Assembly (NCBI RefSeq): GCF_964340395.1
Contig: NC_135558.1
Span: forward strand, 233,501-297,500
Reading direction: 5' to 3'
DNA length: 64,000 nt
Source of the DNA: Glandiceps talaboti
Taxonomy: Eukaryota > Hemichordata > Enteropneusta > Spengelidae
How positions within the stretch are numbered: position 1 is the first letter of the stretch; every line of letters begins with the position of its first letter. This document shows, one piece after another, positions 11,862-23,824 of the stretch. A model generated the notes under the pieces. The model made no database searches and had not been told where the DNA came from. It saw only the letters and a list, made by a program, of their open reading frames with translations. The position numbers were made by a program, and so were the translations under genes.

Positions 11862-11955
11862 GGTTGATGCGTTAGCTCAACAGCTAACACTCTGACTTGT
11901 ATTCAGGGGACGCGGGGGGGGGGGGTTCGACTCCTACACGTGTCACCTACGGCAA
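11862..11955 (+). repeat. tRNA-like SINE relic
   Basis: A box-A-like TAGCTCAACAG (11873-11883, one mismatch to TRGYNNARNGG) lies 51 bp before a perfect box B, GGTTCGACTCC (11924-11934). A G run has expanded just before box B. The cloverleaf arms do not close, so this is not a functional tRNA gene. A related piece with AATTCCTACACGTGTCAC occurs at 32369-32386, which supports a dispersed SINE. Confidence 0.5.
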
Positions 11956-12548
11956 TGGGAAGGAGGGCTAAGGAGAAGTCAGTGGGGACATCAAATTCTG
12001 AAAGGCGGACTTGAAATGTATTGCTCTTTATGGATAATTTCTGGAACCAAATTAAATTTCAGTGGCCTTGCCACAGCAAAATACACTTCAAGGCCAGAAA
12101 ATATGCAATGCATAAAAAAATTGTTTCAATTCAAGTTCATATTCAAGTATTGTGAGACTTTAAATTATTATACGGACTACATAACTATTGAATCGGAAAT
12201 ATGCGACTTTCAACTCTTACAGGGCAATTCTGTAGAATTGTGGAATGGCTTCTAAAGGACATGTTCGCCGTTTCTATATTACAGGGCATGTCAGCAATTT
12301 CAAACAGATTCATGAACTTTCCCCCTCACATTGGCCAGATAGATATATGTGTGATGAAAAAGGTCATGATCACGAGGTAATTAACTATACTGGTGCTCTT
12401 ATATGTATTGTGACGTCGATACCTGAAGGCATCTCGATGACATGCTCATTAGTCGATCGATCGAATAACGAGGCTAAATGCCGATCAATCGATAATAGTC
12501 TCATATCAATCGATTTATTGAGTCAATTTATCTTTGTTGTAAGTCTGT

Positions 12549-12600
12549 CACTCACTCACTCACTCACTCACTCACTCACTCACTCACTCACTCACTCACT

Positions 12601-12639
<39 letters not shown>

Positions 12640-12745
12640 TGACTGTTGACTCACTCACTCACTCACTCACTCACTCACTCACTCACTCACTCACTCACCC
12701 ACCCACCCACCCACTCACTCACTCACTCACTCACTCACTCACTTA
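12549..12745. repeat. (CTCA)n array with CTGG and CCAC blocks
   Basis: About 200 bp of CTCA tetramers interrupted by a (CTGG)n block at 12605-12637 and a CCCA block near 12698-12713. It accounts for the HSLT-repeat tail of the open frame 12245-12649. Confidence 0.95.
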
Positions 12746-12822
12746 ATAAAACACCGTAGTCCTGCTACCACCAGTTCACTCAATTAGAAACTCGGTCAGC
12801 AAATCGTGTTTTTTTTCTGTCA

Positions 12823-13010
12823 CTGACTGACTGACTGACTGACTGACTGACTGATACTCACAAGACATCCACGTATTCACTATCGTATCCAACCAAATTC
12901 ATCCATAAGTCAAACAAAAAACCAAATCCAGAAACCAACAAAAACCAACCAACAAATCGATCGATCGATCGACCAACCAAACAAACAAACAAACAAACAA
13001 ACAATTAACC
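12823..13010. repeat. Cluster of short tetranucleotide tracts
   Basis: (CTGA)n at 12823-12853, (ATCG)n near 12957-12972 and (CAAA)n near 12979-13003, separated by unique sequence. Confidence 0.85.
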
Positions 13011-14265
13011 AGCCAGCCAATTAATTAAAATCAAGAAACTAATGGAATAATACAAGTAGGACTCGAATCCTTGCATTTACTGAAGAAAATGTATCGACTA
13101 AATTGGATTACAATGTCCATTGAAGGTAGCCGCGCTCATCTACACGGTAAAATCTGTGTCATCTATCACAGCCCGTCTCAATGATACACTGTTTAGCCTT
13201 GTGAACGATTCACTGAATTGGTAATGTATATTGTATTCACACAACATTACACAAAACATAAACATTGCATGACATGAATGAGTAACATAAATTAACCAAG
13301 TCCTCCCAAGTTGATTATCCTGTCATCTCTCATAAAATACCAAGACAAAGTAAGTTAATTACAAGCACCCGTAAAAAGTCGAAGATCCCACGACGGAAGA
13401 GAGACATTGGTATGGGCCGAGTTAAACTGTACAATCACAGCTGACTTCAAGGGTAGTTCTCTGTCGACGTGGCCCTGCAGACAGCGCCATCCTTGGCCCT
13501 ATCACCTTACCTCTGCAGGCATACAGCGATGTAAATTTACTCCTTTTCGGTCTGTCCATTATACCTATATAATGCCATCACTATTACAACTGTGTTTTCC
13601 ATTTCAACCGACACAATCGATTTGCTAGAATTTGCTGTACAAAATTCTTCCACACTCCCTTCTCCCAACATTTGCTTTCCAGTTACCTCATTTGGATCAT
13701 GTGTACACAAACATTCTCATTCAAGTTGTAATAAAAAAGTCGAATACATTTCTCCTTGAAGTACTCCCATCTCTTTTGTCATTTGCAAGTGCTTGACCCT
13801 TTCTTTTAATCTTTGCATCTATTGTTCTGTCTGTGAACTTTTCTTCCAAACTGTTTTAGTATACCGTGGGTTAAGATTAAGTAGTTTTCGAGACGTCTAT
13901 AGGAAACCACTCCTTGTGGTACATGTAAATAGTGACTCCTTCCTTTCTAATAGTTGGATGGGATTGCCCGCTGGCTGAAACTCATATCTGTGTCTTCCAC
14001 TTTCATCTTGCTTCTGATTCGTTGATCGAACTTCTGGAAATGGACCCCAGTCTGTGTTTCCATTAAGCAAGGCGATTACAAAGACTGTAGGCATTCTTTG
14101 GTCTGCATTGCGATTGGTGGACGATTCAGACCGTGACGTGGACCGGGTCACCTACGTAAAGGCCTCAATCTCACAGTCTACTCCAACGAGTTGAGACCAA
14201 GGCTTGGTGAGCAGTGCAGAGATCTTGGATCGGTCTCCGGGTTTTTGTGAATTTTGAGGAGACCT
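13011..14265. other. Non-coding stretch upstream of the collagen exon 1
   Basis: No TATA box or recognised exon was seen. The minus-strand sequence near 13055-13140 contains GATTCGAGTCC, a near box B, without a convincing box A. The collagen promoter and transcription start should lie somewhere here or farther left, but the sequence does not fix them. Confidence 0.4.
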
Positions 14266-14283
14266 ATGGCTGGGTGCCACTAG
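14266..14283 (+). promoter_or_regulatory. Short upstream ORF 1 before the collagen start
   Basis: ATG GCT GGG TGC CAC TAG, five codons and a stop, lies 53 bp before the proposed collagen ATG. It matters only if this stretch is in the 5' UTR. Confidence 0.4.
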
Positions 14284-14286
14284 TGT

Positions 14287-14334
14287 ATGTCACTTTTTTC
14301 TGAGGAGGATAATTTGGACTGTAGCCAAAGCTAG
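14287..14334 (+). promoter_or_regulatory. Short upstream ORF 2 ending 2 bp before the collagen start
   Basis: Fifteen codons (starting MSLFSEED) and a TAG at 14332-14334, out of frame with the collagen ATG at 14337. Two short upstream ORFs are also known in the 5' UTRs of vertebrate COL1A1, COL1A2 and COL3A1. Confidence 0.42.
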
Positions 14335-14336
14335 TT

Positions 14337-14457
14337 ATGGCTGAAACGTGGACGCGTACTCGGCATAAATTATGCCTTTGGGACAGTTCGGCACTGCTGC
14401 TACTACTTTTCGTTATTTTCCAAGGTAGTCAATGCACAGAAGTGCACCTTCCTCCTG
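14337..14457 (+). CDS. Fibrillar collagen pro-alpha chain, exon 1 (signal peptide)
   Basis: The ATG at 14337 has G at -3 and +4 and an in-frame stop at 14322-14324. The 40 complete codons start MAETWTRTRHK, carry a strongly hydrophobic core (ALLLLLFVIF), and have a likely signal peptidase site after QGSQC or nearby, followed by TEVHLPP. The exon ends CCTCCTG|GTAAGTG, a near-consensus donor in phase 1. That is exactly the phase needed by the collagen exon at 42211, giving LPPG-AEDILTKIG across the join. The frame stops 14 codons into the intron, so it falls below common ORF length cut-offs. The link across 27.8 kb is inferred from the signal peptide, donor quality and phase; no transcript was available. 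Fibrillar collagen genes often have a long first intron after the signal-peptide exon. An unrelated secreted-protein exon is the main alternative. Confidence 0.72.
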
Positions 14458-16455
14458 GTAAGTGCACAATTCATTTATCTTCTCTTGACTCATTCTAAAT
14501 TCCTTCACAGTGGTTCATCATATTGGATCGTTGCCCAGCGACCACCGACAGTAGTGCAGTCGCCCCAAATGATGATGACTTACTCAAAGGATCTAATCAA
14601 AGTCCTAGTTAATCTATAATTCCTTAGTTAAAGTGCAGAAAAAACTTGGCTGAGCTTGTTAGAATGAAAGAATGCTATCGTTGCAATAGCAGTACCCGAT
14701 GTGGCTGATTAAAAGAACAGATAGTGCTCATTGAAGGCAACATATCACTATTGGCCTCCTTTGTTGACGGGAATGTCATCTATTTTGGCGGAGTGCAGAA
14801 GATTTGCTGAAACCATCTGTGGGACCTTCAAAAGGTCATTCCATGCAAAGATTTGAAGCATTCTGACATTGCGGGAAACATTTACGAGTAATTGATTTGT
14901 ATACGAACGAATGGCTATTTTTACAGCAAAAAAAGTTGTTGGATAACAATTTCATTCATTCGAGGTCGTAGCAGTCCGGATGCTTCGAAAAAAAATTGAA
15001 GGCAAATTAGACAAGGTGAATAAAAGAACCACTGAGACTTGGCTGTCAAATTATTGTTTTCCTCAACACGGGAAAGGTAGTAGACAATCGACGCGCCAAA
15101 GAACCAAGCTCAGAGGTGTCCAGGGGAAAGGCGCTGAATACCAGCTTTGTGTAAACAATTATAAAGAACCCATAATAGTTTGTAAGAACCCTCTATCTTT
15201 GTGGGTAACAGCGGAAGGAATAAAGACTGTCCATTTAATAGTTACGTTTAAGAAGTTCCAGTGGTCTTAACGGGTGGAGGAGATCTTTGTTTAAAGACGA
15301 ATATGTTGCACATCTCGTCTGGGATAGGTAGGTGGCACGAAGCCAAAATGAAGTATCTCTCACACTAAAAATTGTATTAACGCCTATAGTACACTCATGT
15401 TGTACTCGCATACTGTGTCATGCCATGCCATCTAAGCCATCTTATACCAAAGCTTCAAAGTACAAATAACAGAGTATAGCGGCTTGTCCCTCAAAAAAAC
15501 CTGTATCGCTCTAACTCATGTAATAACGCATCGAGGATATGGCGGATCAATAACCAATTATGCATCCATTTCAGATTGACTTCTTTTCACCCCTTTTAAT
15601 ACACCTTAACAAAGACATGTATCTTCTACTTGTTCACTTTGTCACTAACCGTGGCCTTTCAAGTTTCAGTAATAATGGGTGTACACGCTGCTGAGTCAAT
15701 GCAGAGCAAATGAGCGGATTGCATGCATTATGCAAGCCGATTTCCATGCAGATTTTAATGAGCACAATCGTTGCATGAACAGCTGACCAACTTTGAAATT
15801 AAGAGAAGTCTGATATTTATACGTGACTGGATTACATGCATGGAGTTTCTCCAAGGTGGCCCTATCCATGTACGCGGTTTGGTTACCAAACAAACCTATT
15901 TGTAATTGTGTATACGACGTGTACTGCCGAGTTGTAGTTCACCATGATGATAGTGTTTATAGAGGGTAGTTTAGTCTCCTGTACCTGTCTATTGAGATCT
16001 TTCACTCACACATCATACATTGTTTGAGTAGACCTCAGTTTTTCCACCTCGCTGCTGTGACTCAAGTATTTGGCTGAAGATTGGTATGCAGCGTAGAACA
16101 ATACGCCCAATTTGACAATTATCTTTGAAATGTGTGTTGAAATCTTGGGTTGAACCATTATGCACAGTATATGGGTAGCTGTAGTATGTAGTAAACAGTG
16201 AGCTGTCTGGTGATGTAGTGTATATGGCAGTGATGGCTAGCAGGTGTACCGGTTTTATGCCATAAGCTGCGATTATGTCCATCATATCTGGCCAAACACA
16301 GAGGGTGTTAATCTCTAGTTGTATATATTAATAACCAAAGACTTGGTTTGCGACATCTGATACGTGGCGATTTGTTTGTCTGAAAGAGGAAAGAGCTACC
16401 GGCTCCTGTGTCCTGTGTGTAATGCAATGCTAATTTCACCCGATTGCTACTAGCC

Positions 16456-16498
16456 AATCATATCCCTCCCTCTCTCTCCCTCTCTCTCTCTCTCTCTC
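16456..16498. repeat. (CT)n microsatellite
   Basis: CCCTCTCT units going into pure CT. A shorter (CT)n tract lies at 17382-17399. Confidence 0.9.
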
Positions 16499-18102
16499 AT
16501 GCATACAAATGTTAATTGTGTAGAAGCAATACTTCTACAAACACCATGCACATCTCTGTCTAAGGTGTAGGATAATCTAAATCAATGTATTCATTATCAC
16601 ATCTAATGGGTGTGTATTTGCATAAGTGAATGCAAATGAATTCCAATCTTATTCCGAAATTGTAAGCGAATCTTGTAGGTTTACATCATGTGTGGCACAA
16701 TTTTGAACAGTGGCGAACTTTTGTAGCACATTTTGTGTGAATACTTGTCTGTGGTGAAACGAACCATATCTCGCGATACGAAGTCAGTGCAACAGGCCAG
16801 ACAGGATAGCGTACCAGTGGGGCGTGGGCGGGGGTCATAGCCCAGAGCAACACACATAGTTAGTCGTACTACTACCCACTGGTTGTTTGTCCACAAGACA
16901 ATTACAATGTCCATATATGAATAAAATAACCATATATTTAGAAAGTTTCTAAAAGTCAGTTTCAAAAGTTTGGAGTCTTTTTCTAAAACCAAACAATGCT
17001 TGCAGCGTAGGGTTAATATTAGTCAGCAGTTACGATCACAGTAAATGTTGTTTTTGTCAAGAGGGGTAAAAAATGCGCCTTTGTGTGCTTCTTCCGCTCT
17101 GTCAATTGTGTATGTCATGGAACTAGGTTAAGAGACAGACACTGTGCTGCTCGAGTTACTTGACTTATGTCTGGGACAGTTCAACTCGGTGGCTAGACTT
17201 CGGAAACGTGATTTACGGCTCATCATAAATGCCTACATCGGTTCCTATAACCTGTAGAATTTAGAAACCACGTCAGTTCCCTTCCATTGTGAGCGTTAGA
17301 CTGAAAAATGGTGACTGTTTCCTGACTTTCTCAGCTGTCCGTCGATGACATACCTACAATGAAGGCTAAAGTTCACACACACTCTCTCTCTCTCTCTCTT
17401 TGTTGATTATTTCTTTAGTGTTTAATCCATGCTGTGAAATGGTGTTTTCGTTCAACGTGGAATTAGTAAGCCAAGAGTGTTACTAATGTTTTCTCTCGGT
17501 AGAAATCAGACAGACAGGAATAGCTAGACTAGACTAAACAAATATTGACGTATGATTTTATATAATAATCGTAACACCTTTTAGTGTGCTTCGTATTATT
17601 GACCTATCTTTACAACCGTCTCTTGTCGAGAAGAGGACTGAAGCGAACTCGCTCAGAGTTGATAATGTACGGTATTAGACTCTATCGCTAATAGTAATAC
17701 GAGTCTTGAACGACACACAGTCATCATCTTCCTTTACACACAACAACACTCGTTTATCTAGGAATTGCCGACGCTCTGATTCGGCTAGTTGATTAGTCTA
17801 TTCTGGTAATTCAAGAGACAAAAGATGAACAAAAAGGACATTCGCATTTACAATCAAACACCTTGTTTCTGCAAATAGACTTTTGACTATAGAGACAATT
17901 CCAAATAAGACCATTTCGTGCATGCCTTCCAATCACAGAGATAAAGGCAATAATGGATGTTGTAATAAGGCTTCTTTACGTTGTACCCCGGTTGTTGAAC
18001 TTCGCGGTAAAATAGGCGAAGATTTTAAGTTGAAAGACTCAAAGAAACAGGGGGGAAGTACTCCACAAAAGAAGAATACTACCATTGAAAGATGTCACCA
18101 TT

Positions 18103-18206
18103 TTCATTCATTCATTCATTCATTCATTCATTCACACACACACACACACACATCCACACACATTCACACACACACACACACATTCATTCATTCATTCATT
18201 CATTCG
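18103..18206. repeat. Compound (ATTC)n-(CA)n-(ATTC)n microsatellite
   Basis: ATTC tetramers flank a CA block on both sides. The overlapping plus-strand open frames 17883-18305 and 18092-18322 owe their HSFIHS and HTHTHT stretches to it. Confidence 0.95.
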
Positions 18207-19189
18207 CCATTCGTGCTTTGTTTCTTAGCCTGCCTCCTCGTTCATTCCAGTTGCAACACGTGTATAACTGCCGAAATGACAGAGAAAATGTACAGATGGG
18301 GTTGATCATTCTTATGCATTAACCAAAACTAACAGTAACACAATTGGATGCAAATTGTGCGCATTCCTTACCGTACAAAGGTCTAACCCTTGTAATCACC
18401 CGCAGTTTAGATGCGCTTTTAAACCTGCACTTGCTGCAACGGGGGACATTTTTTATCACGTAATCAAAGGTATATTCATGAAAAATTAGTCAATTACTTA
18501 TAAAGACATTGTATCTGTTAAAGTAGTTGTCAACATTATCCGTCTAGGAAGTGTAGTGCCAAGTTTAAATCTTGATCAAAAGTTGGGTTTTGAAAATGTT
18601 TCCATGTGGACGTGGTAACTTCACTCGTAACTGGAGTTTCATTTCTCGATCAGACAACCACCATATATTTACTGAGAATAGTTAAGATACCAATAATTAG
18701 ACACTGTATGTGTTAAGCAATATCCATATGCAGTACAGAAACATGTTGAAATCATAATCGCCGTTGAGGGTGCTGATTTTGGGTGCGGACCAAAGCATTC
18801 AATGTGATTTGATTTATCTTGTGTACAGCTACAAAAAGTACATTTACCGACATGCGAACTGGTTATACAATACTGTTTATGGTGTACGATGTTAGAAGTA
18901 AGTTGTGCCTAACAAAGCATTTTCAAAAAGACGTTCTAGTTGCAGCTAATGCAATTCGGAAAAATCTTGACCGGGATGCTTTATCAACTTATCGCATACA
19001 TCAACTTAGAGATTAAAATAACATCTGAGTATATCCAAAATATCTCTTGAGAAACCCTGATTCCACGATGAAATCACAGAGATATGCGTTTTGTTGAGTG
19101 AATTCTCTCTGAAAAGCTCAAAAACTGCAGTGCACAATCAGGTGGCACAATGTGCTGACATCGTTTCCTCTTTGTTTCGGCATTTTAAC

Positions 19190-19433
19190 AATGATGGTAG
19201 TAACAAAGACGTATGGCGGCCGTGCTTTTTCAAACTACCAAAACTTTGGAATGGCTACCACAAGAAATTCGTCAGTCATCAAATCTGGAAACTTTCAAGA
19301 ACAAATTGAAAGCACATCTTTTCAAACTAGCATATTGTGTGGGTTGAACCTTTCAAGCGCCATTGAACAGAACTTATCTTTTGGAATCTGGCACTACAGA
19401 AAATCTTTATGATTGATTGATTGATTGATTGAT
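19190..19433 (+). mobile_element. Decayed LINE (CR1/L2-like) C-terminal remnant
   Basis: Read with frameshifts, the stretch gives TKTYGGRAFSNYQ, then LEWLPQEIRQSSNLETFKNK and LKAHLFKLAYCVG. This matches the RT C-terminal signature of CR1/L2-type LINEs (TYGxRxFSxxAPxLWNxLPxxIRxxxxLxxFKxxLKxHLF). A (TGAT)n tail at 19408-19433 follows. Frame changes and a stop after CVG show a dead copy. The open frames 19091-19309 and 19152-19412 are pieces of it. Confidence 0.75.
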
Positions 19434-19754
19434 GGTGGGCGATATGCTGAAGGCTAATATAGGACTTTGTTGGTTCGTTTTTCCTGGCTATTCACCTTTA
19501 CATTATAAACATAGGTTTGAGACAAGGGGGCATACCAATCCGTATACGTATACAAATTACTCAATGTTTTAAACATAGGTGCATGCCCCTACTTTCGTTC
19601 AAGAAAACTAGCATGGTAATTTTAAGTTAAGTGATGTCGCTCAACATGCTAAGTTGTACTGTAAAATTGTCTTGGTGTATGTTGACAAGGCAAAAGACAA
19701 GTTGTTGATCGAGTCTGCGCACTTCGGTGTAAATAGGATCAGCTATGTTCATCT

Positions 19755-19800
19755 TGTCAGCCGACGTCGGTTGCTATTGGTAACGCGATATAAAAGCGAG
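19755..19800 (+). promoter_or_regulatory. Promoter-like cluster (CRE-like, CCAAT, TATA)
   Basis: Within 45 bp are CCGACGTCGG (palindrome with a CRE-like core, 19761-19770), an inverted CCAAT box (ATTGG, 19776-19780) and TATAAAAG (19789-19796). Fifty bp downstream, ATGACCATGG (19848) starts a 24-codon open frame ending at 19922. I recognise no product. All motifs are common by chance, so the call is tentative. Confidence 0.3.
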
Positions 19801-21189
19801 AAGCTGTCAAATTCTTGTAATTGATGCTACTTCTAGGAACAGCGACTATGACCATGGCCTCAAGCTTATGGGCCAAAGGTTACCATCTGTGTGAAAACAT
19901 TGCCGAGTTAAACACAGCATAGAAATGTGAAATGTTCACCTTTTTCTTCTATTCGGATACTAGTAGAGAGATCTACACCCGGAGGTCAACGCTTACATGA
20001 CAGATACACTCTGAATATCCGACAGACGTTTACAGCAACTCGTCCCTCTTTGTACATTACATGAACTTTGAACCTTCAGCATTGGGATTAAAGGTCATAA
20101 TATCACTTAGTATAGTAGTGGCAAACGGAAGCTAGTTTTAAAAGTCCAAGGGGAAGGCGATAAAACCAGATTATGTAGATGATTTACCGCCAACTTCACA
20201 ATCCCTGCATGCCCTTTGCAAATGTGTATGCTAATACCCCAGTTTTTTTGTATCGGAGATCATCTCTGGGTAGACAGCTTCCCTGTGTACTAGCGCATAT
20301 TGTCATACATGGCTTCTGAGTGTCGTGTAAGAAAAGATTGATAAATAGTGTGTATTTATACAAATATTGAACAATAACCGCTCTAACTTTTCCTTGATGT
20401 CCCTGACACTTGCCCCCTCACGTTCAGGTTCTCAGCATTAGAGAAGTAGGGGAGGTGATGAGAGGGGCCTATGAAATGGGTGTTCGATTATTCCAGGCTG
20501 TTGTTTGCACGATTTGTCTTTGGTATTTGCATATTATGATGCTTACTTTTCTATTCAAAGGTTATGTAAATGATGATGCACACAAGAGTTTCTAAAGAAT
20601 CGTGCTTATTAGTGATTCTATTTCAAAGTTTCGTTCAACACCCCAAAGTGGTCCATCGAGACCATTACCCAGTCAACCAGAATCAAGAACCTTCAGTATC
20701 CAGTAAGAAGTCCCATGCAATCCTTTCACAGAGAATTAACCAGGTTACACAACGTTCAAGCTTTCAGTAGTCAACGTCAAACACAGTTAATACTAGTATC
20801 ACAGTACCTTTATGTGAGTATCGTTAGAACCCCAGCTAGATGTGACTTTGGTTGTTCTGCAAGTGATAAGTCTTTTGCATCTATTTATGCTAATAACCAT
20901 CCACCTTCGTTGGTTGCATCTTTCCACGTAATTAGTTGCACACTGGGTCGATCTTTCATTCTTCCGCTGTGCTAATCACGCTTTCTTCTTGTTCTCAGAC
21001 AGTAGAACAAATGAACGAGTTATTGTGAACTAAACTTTGATGGCTTTACTTGTCTCATTGTCAAGTGGAAAGAGGGATTAAACTAGTTTTTGCATGACTG
21101 ACTGAGTGATTAACTGACGTATAGACTTTAGTTATTCATTGAACGAGGACGAAATAAAATAGTTCCAATTTAAACATATTTCTTGAAAT

Positions 21190-21455
21190 ATATGTATGTA
21201 TGTGTGTGTATGTATGTATGTATGTATGTATGCATGTATGTATGTATGTATGTGTGTATGTATGTATGTATGTATGTATGTATGTATGTATGTGTGTATG
21301 TATGTATGTGTGTATGTATGTATGTATGTATATGTGTGTGTGTATGTATGTATGTATGTATGTGTGTGTGTATGTATGTATGTATGTATGTATGTATGTG
21401 TGTGTGTGTATGTATGTATGTATGTATGTATGTATGTATGTATGTATGTACGCAT
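21190..21455. repeat. (GTAT)n microsatellite, about 265 bp
   Basis: GTAT tetramers with GTGT interruptions. It produces spurious open frames on both strands (MYVCMYVC, YIHTYIHT). A separate (CA)n tract is at 21616-21639. Confidence 0.97.
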
Positions 21456-22410
21456 GCATGCACGCTTGTTGTTTGTATTTATTTCCCGGTGATTTAGGGG
21501 GCATTATTTTCCTAGACACATAAATATAGAGGCATATCGGCGAAACATTCCTACCTGAAACCTTTAATAGTTGTAAGCAATGTACAGAGAAACCAAGCCC
21601 GTGAACAGCCCCCCCCCACACACACACACACACACACATCCAATGTGATTAATTGGTACAAACTTGGTAACGTCCTTGGTAAACTACTGTCCGTCTTCCC
21701 AAGGGACGTAATATACTTCTTTTGTTGTTTACACTTCCGCTTGCCTCATTTGACATGGGAACGTGCTATGGGTGTTGACGGATAGGGCCAACGAAGGAAC
21801 GAACTACATTTGACAAAGTGGTGAGAAATTGGGCCACTCCATGACGCTTGGGATAAACACTGGAACGAATTGTCTCGTCGATCGCATGTCATGACCAACT
21901 TTGATGGGAAATGTGTACGTTACATTAGTCTTCTGGCAAACGCTGTCTCTTTTAGTTGTAAATTTCGTCACAACTGAATGTTTGTGTGTAGAGTACAGTA
22001 TCAACAAAACTCGCAAGGAATTTAAACTGCACCATCCTCACGTGAACTTTATAGCGAACTTTTATTTGTAAGGTCGTGATCCAAAGCTGAAGGTACCGTA
22101 CGGCACTACATTTGTTCTACACGCTAAATCACCCTAAAAGATCAAGGTTTCTGTGTCTCCTTTTTGTGATTTAATAGCACAATTCTATCGTAAATCACCG
22201 ATGATTTGAGAATAGATGTCTAATACAACATCGTTAAATTGCATTAATAGCGACGATTGTCCACACCATTTGAGGTGATAGGAACTGCTCGTGACCGCAT
22301 TACTGAAACAGCAGTGGTATCACTTGTCATGGCTATGTGTAATCGGCATTGATAGGTGTCCCTGAAATACCCAAGTTGTAGAAATAATATGGTCTCAAAA
22401 TAAGACACGT

Positions 22411-22567
22411 CTGTCTGTCTGTATGTATACATACATACATACATACATACATACATACATACATACATACATACATACATACATACGTACGTACGTACGT
22501 ACATACATACATACATACATACATACATACATACATACATACATACATACATACATACATACATACG
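22411..22567. repeat. (ATAC)n microsatellite with a central (GTAC)n block
   Basis: It begins with a few CTGT/GTAT units, becomes (ATAC)n, contains a GTAC block near 22486-22502 and returns to ATAC. The GTAC block is self-complementary. Confidence 0.96.
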
Positions 22568-23283
22568 CACAAGAACATTTGCAACATTGCTATAACTATT
22601 TATAGGAATTGCGGGTGTTTAATACAGATACAGCACATACTGTAAGAGGACAAAGTAACTAACCCACTGCGCAGTCTCACTTTAGAAATGTAAAAACATC
22701 GCACAATGCCGGTTTAATAGCAAAGAAAACAAAAGTTTTCATTCATGCTCGTTGTGTATCTTTTCCTCTGTGGATGTGGCTGCCAACTAGATTCGTTCAC
22801 TAGACATTCATTGCATAATTAAACTGTCATCACTATGATATGATACAATTTGTGGTTCATTGCACAGTAACATAAGAAACGTAGGATTAATTCCAAACAT
22901 TAACATTTTACTGAAAGGAGATTTCGGTGATACTGTGTTTTGCGCATGCGTACATTAATTGCGCATTATCCTAGATATTCGCAAGATATTCCCGATGATC
23001 AATAGATGAATAATAGTTGCCTCCATAAGAAGAGGGGAGAGTAAATTTGAAATACAGCGATTCAAAATTGTTATAATCACTGAGCCTACTCCAGCATTGA
23101 AACAATAAGTACATATTTTGTGTCTGTGTATGCATGCACATGTGTTTGACTGTCTGTTAGTGCGTGTTCTTGTGCCTTAGATTATGTGCGACTCAGAATG
23201 AGCAACTTCTTACAATGTTAACGTCATATTGTATATGTGTGATTAATATTCTCACACTAAACAATTTCACCTATGACAGTGTG

Positions 23284-23352
23284 TCTGGCCTAGTGGTTTA
23301 AATAAATCAGTAGGGTGTCATTCCTGTGATTTATGGGTTGATAGATCGCACG
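23284..23352 (+). repeat. tRNA-like relic (possible SINE head)
   Basis: TGGCCTAGTGG (23286-23296) fits box A perfectly. Fifty-one bp on, GGTTGATAGATC is a degraded box B. The arms do not form a full cloverleaf. It may be a decayed tRNA-derived SINE. Confidence 0.35.
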
Positions 23353-23643
23353 TATAAGACATTCCATAAATCTTCATTGAGTTTGTTGTTACGGGGCTAC
23401 CGTCGAGGTTATGCATGTCTAGAGCTATTATTATATCTCGGACAACATGGACGATTTAACAACTGTTATAGTGTTGTCTACGATCAGAATTAGGTTGGTA
23501 CAATCATCCCTAGGGGGACGTTCTTAGTTTCTTCGAACAAAAGGCTGGCGTGAAAATTGTAGGCGTGTACTCCGGAAGTGCATTCAAATGACAGGTTGTC
23601 ATAGGGAGAAATGTAGATGAAGCACATACACAATTATAGGTAC

Positions 23644-23644
<1 letters not shown>

Positions 23645-23715
<71 letters not shown>

Positions 23716-23740
23716 CACAAACAAACAAACAAACACACAC

Positions 23741-23822
<82 letters not shown>
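23645..23822. repeat. (CA)n followed by (TA)n microsatellite
   Basis: About 95 bp of CA with AAAC interruptions, then about 80 bp of pure TA. The TA half is self-complementary and likely to extrude or to be misassembled. Confidence 0.97.

Positions 23823-23824
<2 letters not shown>

Noticed and set aside
13055-13140. Minus-strand tRNA-like sequence with GATTCGAGTCC
   Set aside because: Box B has one mismatch and no credible box A or closing acceptor stem was found.
14980-15270. 96-codon plus-strand frame in collagen intron 1
   Set aside because: Basic composition hinted at a transposase remnant, but I could identify no motif.
20570-20975. Overlapping plus-strand frames in intron 1 with Ser/Gln-rich peptides
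   Set aside because: No conserved motif and no convincing splice pair.
21132-21639. Several overlapping open frames with YIHT or YVCM repeats on both strands
   Set aside because: They only read a (GTAT)n microsatellite; no unique coding sequence supports them.
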